DNA of 64,000 nt from Heterocephalus glaber (taxonomy: Eukaryota > Chordata > Mammalia > Rodentia > Bathyergidae), in the NCBI RefSeq assembly GCF_000247695.1, contig NW_004624732.1:42134144-42198143 (forward strand), read 5' to 3'. A program made the translations under genes and the position numbers. The stretch's first letter is position 1. Each line of letters opens with the position of its first letter. Shown piece after piece: positions 37,143 through 48,388 of this stretch. The notes beneath the pieces are model-generated. The model was not told the origin of the DNA. It was given only the letters and a program-made list of their open reading frames with translations, and searched no databases.

Positions 37143-38606
37143 CTCTTCCCTCTTTTATCTTCTACTTTTCCATTTGTGTAACACCCTTTCTATCACATGC
37201 ACTTATATGCATACTAAATTTTCTTTTCTTCAAGAGTATTCCTTTTACAAAGGCTCAACATGAATAGGAAGAGTGGGAAAATTATCCTCCAGTCACTGTC
37301 ATCTTCCTTTTAAATGTCTACAGTGGAAAGTTATTCAGCTGTAGCCGAAGTCTGTATTGATTCTGCCTGAGCCTGTGTCTTCAGTGTCAGGCACACCAGC
37401 TGCTTTCATCCCTCTGTTCCTTCCAGAAGGAAGACTCTGCATGGGGCTGGTGCTCACCACCCATAACTAATGTTCATAACAATTAATACTTATCTGGGAG
37501 TAAAGCACAGGTAACATGCCACTTCAGAAAGCTCAGCATGGTTCTGGTTTCCTTTTCTTTCTTTCTTTTGCAGTTTTGATAGCATCTTATCCACATCTAT
37601 GAGAAGTATTTTTACTGCTTCGCCTTCCACCTCCATAAATCATATAATTTTTGTGTATAAGATGACCGACTTTGCATTTTCTTTGTTGACTCATTAAAAA
37701 AATCTGGAATGACTTTTGTAGTCCTTAAATATTCACCCCTTTCTTTTCCTTAGAAAAATAACTGCACAGAGTCCTTTGTTATGAATGTAACCTGCCAATT
37801 ACATTCTCTTTTTCATCTTTGTACTATTCTGCTTTCATGTGTGGAATGCATTATCCTAAAGGGAGGCACTCAATAGATAATCAGAGTAGGAACTAAATGG
37901 GCCACTGGACTTTGGCCCCTTTCCACTTTCCTTTCTTCCTTGCTTACCCATTTAAATCACAGATGCCAGTCATATTGGCTAAAGAGACCATTTTATCATG
38001 TGAGTCATTATTTAGCACATCTTTGTATTTTCTTAGAGAGAAAATAATTACAAGTTTATTCAAGCATAATAATAATCATTCTATGTTTTCCTTTGGAAAC
38101 ATTTTATATTTTTCATCAGTTCATTGAATAGTCTTTTCCTTGAATGTTAATCTCTTCTACTCTAAAGATCCTTCAGTGCAATGTACCAACTCTACTATTG
38201 TAATCAGTATTTAATGATGCTTAAAACCTTCCAACTTTAAACCCACCATTCCTAGCCCCTTGAAATTCCTTACTCTTTCAGGCATGTGTTTAATAAGCTT
38301 GGGAGAATCTTATCAGAGCCTTAGATAACTCCTTAGGTGACTGGGTATCTGGATCTTTAGCATCCAGTAACAAAAGGTTAGCTTCTAGCCAGTCCCAGGT
38401 CCTCATACTTGGAAATGTTTCTCTTTTTCAAACTTGTTCTCATAAACATTCTTGTATAAAAAAATTAATATAACACCGTGAATAGGAGATACCTTGCATT
38501 GTTTACATCTTTTAATTTAAGCAACCTTTATGAGACAATCCTTATTGAGTATACTATTCCTTTCATTTTATAGTAGAAGAAATCATAACAGAAAATTGTA
38601 TTAATT
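37143..38606. other. unassigned sequence with a TTTC tract
   Basis: A short TTTC microsatellite lies at about 37552-37570. The rest has no recognised gene or repeat. Confidence 0.4.
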
Positions 38607-38990
38607 TACTATTATGGTTTACATAAAAACATCCCCTAAAATTTTCATGTGCTCAGAGATTGGGGGTCTAGACTGCAATTATATTATGAGGATAGTATAC
38701 TCATCAGTAGATTAATCCACTGTTAAATCCATAGTTGAATATGCTATTAGAAGGTGGCAAGAACAGGTCATTCAATGGGGAATGATATAGAGGGCTATTT
38801 CACCATCCATGGCTCCTTCCTTCTTTCTCTGCTTCTAAGAAATCATCAAGCAAGTTTTCCACCTCCAGGTACTTCTACCACACCCTTCCTGCCTTGGAAG
38901 CAGGTGATTGTGGGCCGAAATGTCTAAAACTGTGAGCAACAATAAACCTCTCTTCTTTTAAATGGTGAATGTTAAGTATTGTGCTCAACA
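38607..38990 (+). mobile_element. ERVL-MaLR type LTR, sense, near full length
   Basis: A diverged TATGGTTTACATAAAAACATCCCC start is followed by TCATCAGTAGATTAATCCAC, shared with other MaLR LTRs in the window, then ACTGTGAGCAACAATAAACC with an AATAAA signal at about 38940-38945. It is a solo LTR on the plus strand. Confidence 0.75.
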
Positions 38991-39356
38991 TTGAAGACAT
39001 TTGCCTTTTGTAAACAGATACCAGGTGACCAAAGGTATTTGTATTCTGCAGGTTGAGCCTCTTACTAAATATTCTGTATATAGCAAAAACTACCTAAAAT
39101 TTTATAAGTACAAACATCCCCAAATCCAAAAAATCTGTATCAAAATGGGTTTGAATTTTATTTATTGCCAAAAATTTGTCACGTACGTTTATTAGGGAGA
39201 TGTGGCATGTTGAAATTATCAAATTTGTACATTTAATCATGTGAAGTTATTTTATGATTTTAAGTGTTTCTTATTTTTCTCTTTAAAGAGTGTAGGATAT
39301 AATTTCTTTTGGTGTCTGTAGTTACTTGGCAGATATACAAATTCTTCCTACTTCTA

Positions 39357-39560
39357 CAGTGGTATCTTGGTTCACAAGCGCTTTTGTTTGTGAACAATTT
39401 AGTTCACAAATAGAAGCATTTGTCAAAATTTTGTTTTTATTTATAAACTCTTCACTGGGTGACAAACATAACCATGGCCATCTTTCCAGCACAAACACAA
39501 ACACAGACATCTTTTCTAGAATTGTGGACAAAGTTAAGTTCGTGAATCAAGGTACCACTG
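39357..39560. mobile_element. 204-bp TA-flanked inverted-repeat DNA transposon (MITE)
   Basis: The left end reads CAGTGGTATCTTGGTTCAC and the right end, reverse-complemented, CAGTGGTACCTTGATTCAC, so 17 of 19 bases match. TA flanks both ends (39355-39356 and 39561-39562), the Tc1/mariner/Tigger target duplication. The element has no coding capacity and would have depended on a transposase supplied in trans. An ID SINE sits 22 bp downstream. Confidence 0.92.
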
Positions 39561-39582
39561 TACTAGTTATTACTTTAGTATT

Positions 39583-39672
39583 TTTTTTTTTTTTTTTTGG
39601 TACAGGGAACCAAATTCGGGACCTTGTGCTTGCGAGGCAGGCACCAGAACCACTGAGCTAAATCCCTGGCCC
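39583..39672 (-). mobile_element. ID-like SINE, antisense
   Basis: A T-rich tail runs into GGTACAGGGAACCAAATTCG and ends with GAGCTAAATCCCTGGCCC. The target duplication TACTTTAGTAT is present at 39571-39581 and 39673-39683. Confidence 0.93.
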
Positions 39673-39960
39673 TACTTTAGTATCTTAAAACAACAAGATC
39701 AACCGACATTTCCTAACCACAGTTAAACTGATCTATAGTGATTATTTCTAAAAATGAAAAATTTAGTATACGTTTATTTCCCTTTCTCATTAATCATTAT
39801 TTTCCTACTTTAATATGTGTTTTAGCTTCAGTTTTACTTTGTTTTTGTAACATTTATCACTTTTTTCCAAATATGATGTGACATTTGTATTTAGCACTAT
39901 TATTCTGGTATTTAAATAAAAATTCAGGTATTGACCTTTATTTAATACATGTGTTAAAAT

Positions 39961-40119
39961 AGCCGGGCCTTGTGGTTTATGCCTGTAATCCCATCTCTCT
40001 GTAGGCTGAGGAAAGAAGATCTCAGTGAGTGTAATGGCAGCCTGGGCTGCGTAGAAAGTTCAAGGCCCACCTGAACTACACGGTGACATCCTGTCTCAGA
40101 AAACCAAAAACCAAAAAAA
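39961..40119 (+). mobile_element. B1-type SINE, sense
   Basis: AGCCGGGCCTTGTGG start, TGCCTGTAATCCCATCTCTC, GCAGCCTGGGCTGCGTAGAA, ATCCTGTCTCAGAAAACC and an A-rich end are present in the B1 order. Confidence 0.92.
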
Positions 40120-40349
40120 GATAGCTGAAATTAACTCAAAATCAGTTTTACAGGTACACATGAAAAAGCTAAAAATTTGAGACATCAAAATAGGTAAAAA
40201 ATTTTTGACCCCAGGCTAGGCAAAGCCTTTTTTAGCTTGGATACAAAGTAATGAAATATTTTTAAAATTAGATTGATAAAACGATGGTTTTCAAATTCTC
40301 TGAAATCTATTTGAGAGATGCCTTTACAAAAAGGAAAAGACTAACTAGA

Positions 40350-40985
40350 TCAGGCAACACAATGGCAGCTGGGAAAACACTCCCCTCCACCCACCTGACT
40401 TTGAGCAACAACCCAGGGTCAGTCCTCCTTCCATGGTCCTAGGAAAGGTAAAATATAAAATAACAAAGACCCAGAAAATTTCTCAAGTTCCAAGCCACAG
40501 CACATGTATCTTAGATCCCCTGGCTTGACATTCAATAATCTTTGCTCCACCTAAAGTTTATTGAAGGCTCATAAATATGGACCGTATCCCAAACATGGAA
40601 TTTAATCACAGTGAACCATGAGACACACATGCTCACTGAAAGCCCCTGAAATGACTCAAAACCCTATCATTCATTCTTGTATATCTAACCTAGAGACCAA
40701 AGGAAACCAGGGGTAGGGTGCACTTACTTTAAAATCCAAAAGCTTGATTCATTTGTGTGCTGTGTTTTTTACTTTCTTGTCATTCTGGCACCTCTTTTCT
40801 GTTCATGCAACTTTTTGTTCGCATGGACCTGCCTTTAGATCATCTTCCTGAGATCTTCAATAAATGCAGCTGCTTTTATTTACCATTGGCTGTATATTCA
40901 CAATTCTTTGCTTGTTGTACACAAGAGCCTGAAATCTATGTGCTGGATCCATCCTACAGTATCAAAACCACAAAATATAAAAGAC
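40350..40985 (+). repeat. probable ERV LTR with poly(A) signal, sense
   Basis: The block begins near an ACACAATGGCAGCTGGGAAA segment and contains a CATCTTCCTGAGATCTTCAATAAATG-like region with AATAAA at 40859-40864. This is followed by TATTCACAATTCTTTGC, the downstream layout common in class I LTRs. Composition is higher in C than the flanks. I did not find TG/CA ends or a target duplication, so the call is tentative. Confidence 0.45.
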
Positions 40986-41039
40986 TTGTTTTCTAAATTT
41001 TACAAAGTATAATAAAAGCATAATTTAAAAACTATAAAG

Positions 41040-41730
41040 AAACAAGCGGAGATTTAGAAAGCAGTCAATGCACACATGCAATGATTTTCAACATCATTAC
41101 AAATCACGGAAAAATAAGTTAAATTCAATATATAGCAAAATAACTACATTTGAAAAGACAAATCACACCAAGTGTGGATAAAGATGTGAAATAATTGAAT
41201 CTCTCATATTTTTCTGATGAAAGTAAAATGGTACACCACTTAGAAAACCGGACTCTTCCTTTTTCTTGAAATTAAATCCATAACTTAGAAGAGTCAATCA
41301 TTCCATTCCTAGAGTAAGTAGTCAAGAAAACTAAAAACATTTACTAACACAAATATTTGTATGTGCATACACATAGACACTTCAGTGATAAAGATGAAAA
41401 TTCAAAATCCCCAAGCACCTATCAAAAGATTAGTGGACAGTATGTGTTATGTTAATAGCGTGGAACACCATAACAACAATGAAAAGAACTACTACTGCTA
41501 CATACTAAGGTATACAGCAACATGGATGAGATTCAAAATCATTATCTGAAGAAAAATAGTCAGACATAAAAATACTTTCTCTATTATTCCATTTATATGA
41601 TTTTTTTCAAAGAAAGGTGATACAAGACAAATAGGAATGGGGAAGCTTTATGGTGTGATGGAAATTTTATAAATTTTGTGATGCTGGTTACTTAAATCAA
41701 CTACAGTATATTTTATATTATTTTCTTAGT
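41040..41730 (+). repeat. ancient LINE-1 3' end, sense
   Basis: A segment like AACCACACTTAGGAAAAC (seen as GTACACCACTTAGAAAACCG), then GGAACACCATAACAACAATG, AACATGGATGAGATTCAAAAT, ATTATTCCATTTATATGATT and GGTGTGATGGAAATTTTATA follow the order of the old L1 ORF2 end and 3' UTR. Heavily diverged. Confidence 0.8.
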
Positions 41731-42394
41731 TATGTTGGAAACATTATTCATGCAAATTTTATGAAGAAGCTGCTCACTTTCCATGGGACAAGATATCTGT
41801 ATATTTAGGGACTAACATTAAAGGTGGCTATGCATTACTTTTATACAAATTTTCTTTGACTAGGTTTCATTTTTCTTGAAGTTTAGTAGATTGTTGACAA
41901 ACATAATAGTTTTCAAGTTTATTGTAATTTTTCATTTTGTGGCTTATTTTCACATGTGCTTGGAGATAAAAGTGAAGTACCAAAACCAGACATTGGTAAC
42001 TAGCTAAGGTCATGGCCTAGTGTACCCTTCTCCCAAACCTACAAAGATTTCTTCACATTCACATGAACAAAGACACTCAATTTCATTCATTCCAGACTGT
42101 GAAGAGCACCAGTTTTTCATGCTTTAACTTCAGTATGACATATCTTTGGTAAATTTGCAAAGCTACAATTTTTCTATTAAATATTTACACACATTTCTCT
42201 TTTTACTTGAAGCCTGGCTGTGTTCCTGTTCTTCACACATTTGGAATTTCTGAGCTACTTCTATAGTTTCTCCATGAGTGAATAACTAATTACAATTGTT
42301 ATCTTGTACTTTGCCTGAACAGAAAGGTCCTAGAGCATTTTAAAATTCAACATAACATTGCAAATAGCCCAAAAGAAAAATTGACAGAATAGGA
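41731..42394. other. AT-rich unique sequence
   Basis: Nothing recognised. Confidence 0.4.
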
Positions 42395-42700
42395 AAGTCA
42401 CAATAACCATGAAAAGACTGAACCTCATAAGTAATGAATGAAATGCAAATTAAGCATTGAGATATCATATTTGCCTATTGTCTGGAAAAATATAAAAATA
42501 GTCATTGTTTTAAAGGCTTCAGGGAAAAAGAATGCTGGTAAAAATGTAAATTGCTTTCTGAAAGTGAATTTTGAAGATAAATTTTTAAAATTTTTCAAAA
42601 AGTATCTTATCTTTTGGCAAGAAGTTCTGCATCTAGTAGTTTAGCCAGACAAGAGCACAAATATATAGGCACAGAATATTTTTACCACTCTGTTTTCTAA
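42395..42700 (+). repeat. ancient LINE-1 ORF2 3' fragment, sense
   Basis: AATGAAATGCAAATTAAGCA, then AGATATCATATTTGCC, GCTGGTAAAAATGTAAATTG and AAGAAGTTCTGCATCTAGTAG fit the 3' part of old L1 ORF2 at high divergence. It lies in the same orientation as the element at 41040-41730, but the order shows it is a separate fragment. Confidence 0.55.
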
Positions 42701-43600
42701 ATGGTAAAAATTTCATATAATGAGGTTAATTGATAGCACACCACCTAAATGATGTCTAATCAAATAAATATTTCATGTCCCAGAATACTGTTTACAAAAT
42801 ATTTCACATAGATGTTCTGATATTTGTTTTCAGATGTGCACACGCGCAGAGAAAACAATCTTGGAATACATATACCGTAATGTTAATCACTGATATTTAA
42901 GCTGTGAGACTGAGGATATGTTTATTTTCCTTCTTGTGGTTTTCTGAACTTTACGAAATGTCTGAAATCCATATATAGTATTTCAGGCATATGATTAACT
43001 CTGCAGCCATAGGACCATCTCATACATCTCAGGTTGCTTGCAGTCTGGCCCCACTTGGTGTCATTCACACTCATTTATATTACCTGATATATTCCTTTGG
43101 GAAAAAGTCATCCTAGGACACTGCATAGGTTTTCTGGTGACTCAGTTGTCTCTAAGACAAATTCAAACTACTTGTAAAATAACAGGAGCCTGAATATTTT
43201 CTCTCCAGTGTTAATTTTTTTGTAGTTGTTGTTGCTATTGTGGTACTCCTTCTTCGGTCTGTAGGTTGAGCTCAACAAAGCCCTCATTATCATCTTTTAA
43301 TTCTGTGCTTTTGGATGTATATTTTTCCGTGACTGTCCTTTTACTTCTTCACTGAATTTGTTTTTCCTGGGACATTATTTATCCTTCATCTCCATGTAAA
43401 TTGCATATTCTCTCTGAAACCTTTCCTGACAATCTTTGTGATCCTCCAGTTTTCCACAGTATTTTGCTCATTTCTTTGAAAATCATGTTTTGGAATATAT
43501 AATGATGGTAAGTTGAAAAATCAGTGTGAAAGGCTAAGGAATTGAGTGAGAGGACATGTCAAACTTTTTGCACTACCAAAACCTACCACAAAACCCAGTT
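42701..43600. other. unassigned sequence with possible L2 trace
   Basis: CCTTCATCTCCATGTAAATT and CTGAAACCTTTCCTGACAAT near 43383-43435 resemble the L2 3' region but are too short for a firm call. Confidence 0.35.
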
Positions 43601-43919
43601 CAGGTTGAATGACCTTCACCCAAAATGCTCATTACCAGAAATGTTTGGATTTTGAATGTTTTTGTATTTTGACATATTAGCATATGTATATTAAGAAACC
43701 TGGAGATGGTACCCAAGTCTAAACAGATAATTCCATTACATTTTGTATATATTTCACACAAATAACTTAAAGGTAATTTTAATAATTGATTATATGAAAC
43801 AAAGCTTGATGGTGTGGACTTTCCCACTTGTGGCACCATGATGGTGCTCAAAATATTTCAGATTTCAGAGCACTTGAAATTTTGGAATTTTGGATTTCTA
43901 GATCAGGGATACTCAACCA
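43601..43919 (+). mobile_element. Tigger-type non-autonomous DNA transposon, second copy
   Basis: It begins CAGGTTGAATGACC and ends GGATACTCAACCAT, a diverged terminal inverted repeat. Internal GAAATGTTTGGATTTTGAAT, GGTACCCAAGTCTAAACAG and TTTCCCACTTGTGGCACCAT match the complement of the copy at 23248-23563. It has no coding capacity. Confidence 0.87.
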
Positions 43920-45349
43920 TAAATCTAGGTATATATTTGTAGAAGAAAGAGTAGTAATAAAATTCTTGTAAAGATGGGAAAATTGGCTTGAGTTGAAGCT
44001 CATTTTAGAGTATGTTCTTAGCACACTCAAGATCTTGGGTTCAAAAATAAAAAGATGAAAAAAATAAGTACCCAGGATCAAAATTTCTATCCACATATTC
44101 AAGTCAGTACTAAGTAGAATTAAAAATAGAAATTAATATTTTTTAGTCAGTAGTGATTTTTAACATTTATTCCCTTTAAAATGTTTCAAAGGCATCACAT
44201 ATATTAAAAAATCAAAGTTTGTAAACTCAAAAGTAAGGGATTATTGTTTAAAAAAGAAAATCATTCAGAAATCCATTAATTTACTTTAAAAAATAGCTAT
44301 CTNNNNNNNNNNNNNNNNNNNNNNNNNNNNNNNNNNNNNNNNNNNNNNNNNNNNNNNNNNNNNNNNNNNNNNNNNNNNNNNNNNNNNNNNNNNNNNNNNN
44401 NNATATATAGGAATAGAGCATTGTTTGAATTCTTAAAGTTTAATCATTGAATTTTCTTTTTTCTAGTAATGTGTAAAGACCAGGTAAAATATGCTGCTTG
44501 GTTTTGTTGAGAAAAATGTTTCCTTCCAATTGAAGGTAAAATATCTTATGATTTCTAGAAATGTATTCATTCCAGCAATATGGATCGATTTGCTAAAAAT
44601 TAAATGAAGCAACACTCAATCTAACCATCCAGGCAGAATGATATTTTGCCTGCCTAAACTCTTCTTGACATTTTCATTGGTTAAGGAATTACTCTTCACT
44701 CTATGACTTAAAGTTGCTTAGTGCTTCAGTAAAAACAGCTGCTGAGTTTCCTTTCTGAAGTGAATATTTGAAAGTTAAAAATATACCAATATCATAAAGT
44801 TCTTTATTCATTTATAAAATGTTTGGAAGTTTGGGATTAAAATGGTAGGTATTTTAGATACACCTAAAAATTCCCATGTACTAGATGTAGTTTCTTATCA
44901 CCCCAGTGGTAAAAATAATTAGTGAAAATATGTCCTTTGGACAAAAATTTTTGTATAATAAATGTTTTTTAAAGACTTCAGTTGTTTGTAATGCCATTGC
45001 TTTCCCCAGGAAGAAATTTTATGTTTGTATTGATGAGATCTTTAAAAAATATTTGTAGGTAGTTCCTGCAAATAATGCATCTACCTATGTGTTTTAACTA
45101 ACTAGATGTCTTTTGTTTTGCAACTTATATTCTTCAGTTATCAGTCTATCTTACCATGCTATCAATTTCAATCTTCATATTCTTTGATTACTGTATAGTA
45201 GGCATGTATTGTCTGTTCTTATTTATTCTTTCAACAAAGATGGAGTTCATTTTTTTACTTATTGGTGTTTATGTCCAACACTTTTTGACATCTCTGTACT
45301 TCGATTTAAAATAACTTATGCAAGTTAAAGTATTTAATTTTTACAATGT
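43920..45349. other. AT-rich sequence including an assembly gap
   Basis: No gene or named repeat recognised on either side of the gap at 44303-44402. Confidence 0.4.
44303..44402. other. assembly gap of 100 N
   Basis: A second 100-N placeholder. The left flank is AT-rich and the right begins with a short TA run, which may explain the assembly break. Confidence 0.99.
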
Positions 45350-45605
45350 TCAACCCACAACAAAAATGCCATGGAGAAAAACATTTATTTGTCTCTGCTC
45401 TGGAGTTTGGGGAGTTCAAGATCAATGTTCTGAGCCAATATGGTGTCTGGTAAAGCACTCTTCTTGGTTTACAGATGGTTACCTTTTTGCTCTGTCCTCA
45501 CAAGTTAGAGAGAAAGATAACTGTAGTCTTTTGTCTTCTTAGAAGAACACTAATCCTATTATAGGGTTCTACTTTTATGATGTTACTTCAAATTGATTGT
45601 TTTGG
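45350..45605 (-). mobile_element. MLT1-like LTR fragment, antisense
   Basis: GTTCAAGATCAATGTTCTGAG, CAATATGGTGTCTGGTAAAG, TTTGCTCTGTCCTCACAAG and AGAACACTAATCCTATTATAG follow the antisense MLT1/MST-type LTR order. It lies just left of an MLT1 fragment in the opposite orientation, so the two form an inverted pair. Confidence 0.62.
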
Positions 45606-45635
45606 AAAGGGCCAATATCTTAATATAATTCTTTT

Positions 45636-45789
45636 ATGGGTTAGAGTTTGGCTACTATTTTAATGTATCTCCTCCCACACAATTTATATGTGTTGAAACT
45701 TAATATTCCCTGCAATAGTATTAAGAGTTGAAGCCTTCAGGAGATGCTTAAACCATGAAAGAAGAACCCTTATGAATGAGAGTAGGACC
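45636..45789 (+). mobile_element. 5' half of an MLT1-type LTR, split by a MaLR insertion
   Basis: ATGTGTTGAAACTTAATATTCC, CAATAGTATTAAGAGTTG and ATGAATGAGAGTAGGACC are the start and middle of an MLT1-type LTR. The sequence stops at the MaLR boundary, and the matching continuation (TTTTATAAAAGAACTCGAG) appears at 48391, beyond the element. Confidence 0.83.
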
Positions 45790-46225
45790 TGTCTTTGTTA
45801 CTTTTCTTATTACTGAGTCAAAATACCCAACACCCACAAGTTAAAGGAGGAAAAGTTTACTTTGCCTCATAATTTGTAGAGGTTTTGGTAGATAGTTGGC
45901 TGGCTCCAAGATGGTGGCATGGCAGACTAGGGTGGCAGAGAAGAAACAGTGCATGCCAGAATAGGCAGGAAGCAGAAAGCAGTGAGCCTGCCTTTCTTCC
46001 CTGGTCCTTATGTTCTATTCAGGCTATAAGCCTATTGGTTAGTGTCACCCATATCTAGGATAGATCTTCCCATTATCCACACACCAAACTATGCTAAACT
46101 AATCAGTGGATTAATCTAAGTATCATGCACTCTGACTCCACACACCCTAGATCTAGCCACTTCTGAAAAGCCACATCTATGAGCATATGAGGCTTTGAGG
46201 GGACATTTTGGTACAATCCATAACA
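45790..46225 (-). mobile_element. 3' LTR of a complete MaLR element
   Basis: A TGTCTTTGTTACTTTTCTTA start and an ATTTTGGTACAATCCATAACA end give the TG...CA type ends. Its body parallels 48005-48388 block by block (CAAAATACCCAACACCCACAAG, TAGATAGTTGGCTGGCTCC, CATATGAGGCTTTGAGGGGAC). It is the 3' LTR because the element reads on the minus strand. An extra 50 bases around 46070-46120 distinguish it from its partner. Confidence 0.88.
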
Positions 46226-48004
46226 TTCTACCTTTGGCCCCTAACAGACTCATGCCTAGCCCTGTATGCAAAAAGGATTTAAAGCATCTCTGAGTTGCTA
46301 AAATCCTAAGAATTTCAGCCTTACTGAGAATCAAAGTCCAAAATCTCTTCTGAGATTTAAGGCAAACTCAACTATTAGTCCTTGTACAAATGAAAAGAAA
46401 GTTAGGCACTGCCAACAGACAATGCCACAAGATACACATTTCCATTCTAAAAGGTAGAAATAGCAGGATAGAAAGGAATAGGACCCAAGCAAGACCAAGA
46501 TCAAGAGCAAATCTTAAATCCCATAGTTACATGTTTAGCACGCAGGTCAATCTGTGGCAAGATGTGAACTCCAAAGGGCTTGGCTGGCTCTGCCCCTATG
46601 GCACTGCAGATGACTGCAACTCTTACAGCTTCTTTCTGGAGCTGCCTTTGCTCACTCCTCTCCTTGAAATGTCCTTGTTGCCATGTTCCTGGCTTTTCCA
46701 AACTCCTGAGGTTTCCATTGCACTTTCAGCTTCACACCCACAGCTTCACACACTGCTTCCTCAGGAGCATACTGCTTGGCCTCCAAAATCTGGGTGGCAG
46801 CCTTCTTGACCTCACAACTCTTGCATTCCACATGCACCTACAACTGACATCATATACCAGGGTCTGCTGTCATCTGGAGCAGTAGCCAGGTTTCCCTCTC
46901 TTTTGCCTGTAGGTATTGTATACTGGATTGCTGAGCACTGGGAACCCAATCCTGAGGGAAAAAAAATGCCTTAGGCTGCCACCATTCTGTAACATGGTAC
47001 CCCAAGGTTCTCTTTTCAAACTTTTTTATCTTTTCATGTTTGAGGCTGCAAAGGTTGGAGTCCTGGTGATTCTTATGATGCTCTCAGATCATGTTTTCAC
47101 TTGTCTAGTTCCAAAGTATTTAATTTTTTATTCCAAATAATTTCAGCAACCAAGTTCTCCTCTTCTCCATCTTTACAGTCCACAAGTTTATTGGAGCTTC
47201 CTTTCTGGCCAAACTCAAAACTTTAAATAATTCTGGCAGGCCATTTGCTCTTGATTTGCAAGATAGAAATGGCTGAAAACTCCCAATAGTATCTGTGCCA
47301 CTGCCTCAACACTAGACAGCCTTGAAATTTCTTTTAACAGGTTAATTAATCCACTGTCTTTAATCTTAGTCTCCCTCAATGTTGCTGGACAAAAGCAAAA
47401 TACAGACAAATTGTCAGCCAGAGCATAACACACATGATTTGTAGTCCTCCAGTCAATATAGTCCTAGTTCCTAATGAAATCTCTTTAGCCTGGTCTTTTG
47501 GAGCTACATTCCAGTCAACATTCTGGTCTCCTGTGCTCTGACCAGAATATCCCATCAAACTCAGCTCACAGCATTCCAGGGATGCTTTTTCTAGCCAGCT
47601 TCTCTAAATCTTTCCATACTCCTCCAGTAAGTCAACTCCAAAGGTTTCTGAACCATATGGCTGGGTAGGGTCACAGCAACGACCCCACTTCTCTGATACA
47701 GCAAGTCTCAAATTTATGAACATCTGAGTTATGAACTTTCACAGATACAAATGGACCTCAATTCTGAACATCCATAGATGACTATAAATCATGGAAGTAA
47801 CTCACTTGCCTACCTTACCATGTTAAGGTAACTGAAAAGTAAAAATATCTTATTTAGAGTATTTTTGTGTGGCTCTTTCTTTAATGCTTCACAATGTATA
47901 TTTGTGTCAAAGTTGAATAAAACCCACTTTGTGTGACTTATGAACCTATCAAACTTACAAATACACTCCAAGACTGGAAGTCAGGAATTTACTGTACCAA
48001 AATC
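46226..48004 (-). mobile_element. MaLR internal region, antisense
   Basis: Sequence directly next to the left LTR (TTCTACCTTTGGCCCCTA on the plus strand) is the complement of a polypurine tract. Further segments (GTCCAAAATCTCTTCTGAG, GGCTCTGCCCCTATGGCACTG, CCTTGTTGCCATGTTCCTGG, AGTCAACTCCAAAGGTTTC, GGGTCACAGCAACGACCCCAC) follow the known order of the non-coding, gag-derived internal part of MaLR elements such as MST/THE1 and rodent MT/ORR1. Frames such as 46390-46809 are shadows without a domain. A DNA transposon interrupts the region near its 5' end. Confidence 0.85.
47699..47994. mobile_element. 296-bp TA-flanked DNA transposon inside the MaLR element
   Basis: TA flanks both sides (47697-47698 and 47995-47996). 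The left end reads CAGCAAGTCTC and the right end, complemented, CAGTAAATTCC, a diverged inverted repeat. Removing it and one TA would leave TCTCTGATACCAAAATCAG, which fits the expected MaLR internal-to-LTR junction. Family unnamed; Tigger/mariner-like by ends and target. Confidence 0.75.
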
Positions 48005-48388
48005 AGTCTTAGTTACTTTTCTCCTTGCTGAGATAAAATACCCAACATTCACAAGTTGAAGGAGGAGAGGTTTATTTTGACTCACAGTTTGTAGAGGATT
48101 CAGTCCATACTTGGCTGGCTGTAAAGCAGGATGTCACAGCAGAGGAGAATCAGTCCGTAGCAGAGTAGAGGGGGAGGTAGGAAGCAGCAAGCCTGCCTTC
48201 CTTCTTTGCCCCTCATATTCCATTCAGGCTACGAGCCTGTTGGTTTGTGAGTAGGGCTTCACACACCCAGAGTAGGGTTTCACACACTCTTCCTCTATTA
48301 TCACATACCCCAGATCTAGCCTCCTCAGAAACATCCCACCCATGCACATATGAGGCTCTGGGGGAACATCTAGATACAATGCATAACA
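48005..48388 (-). mobile_element. 5' LTR of the complete MaLR element
   Basis: It begins with AGTCTTAGTTACTTTTCTCC and ends GATACAATGCATAACA. It lies in direct-repeat arrangement with 45790-46225. The flanks GGACC (45785-45789) and AGACT (48389-48393) agree at three of five positions with two transitions, consistent with an aged 5-bp target duplication. Confidence 0.88.

Noticed and set aside
36851..37181. Several overlapping frames of 80-97 codons on both strands
   Set aside because: They cross a B1 and an antisense ID-like SINE; similar text is repeated elsewhere in the window.
39047..39200. Possible third Tigger7-like copy starting CAGGTTGAGCCTC
   Set aside because: Only the first dozen bases fit; internal blocks and the opposite terminus are missing.
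12373..44402. N runs as biological features
   Set aside because: Both are exactly 100 N and are assembly placeholders.
46390..46809. 139-codon plus-strand frame
   Set aside because: It lies antisense in the MaLR internal region, with no domain; a by-product of composition.
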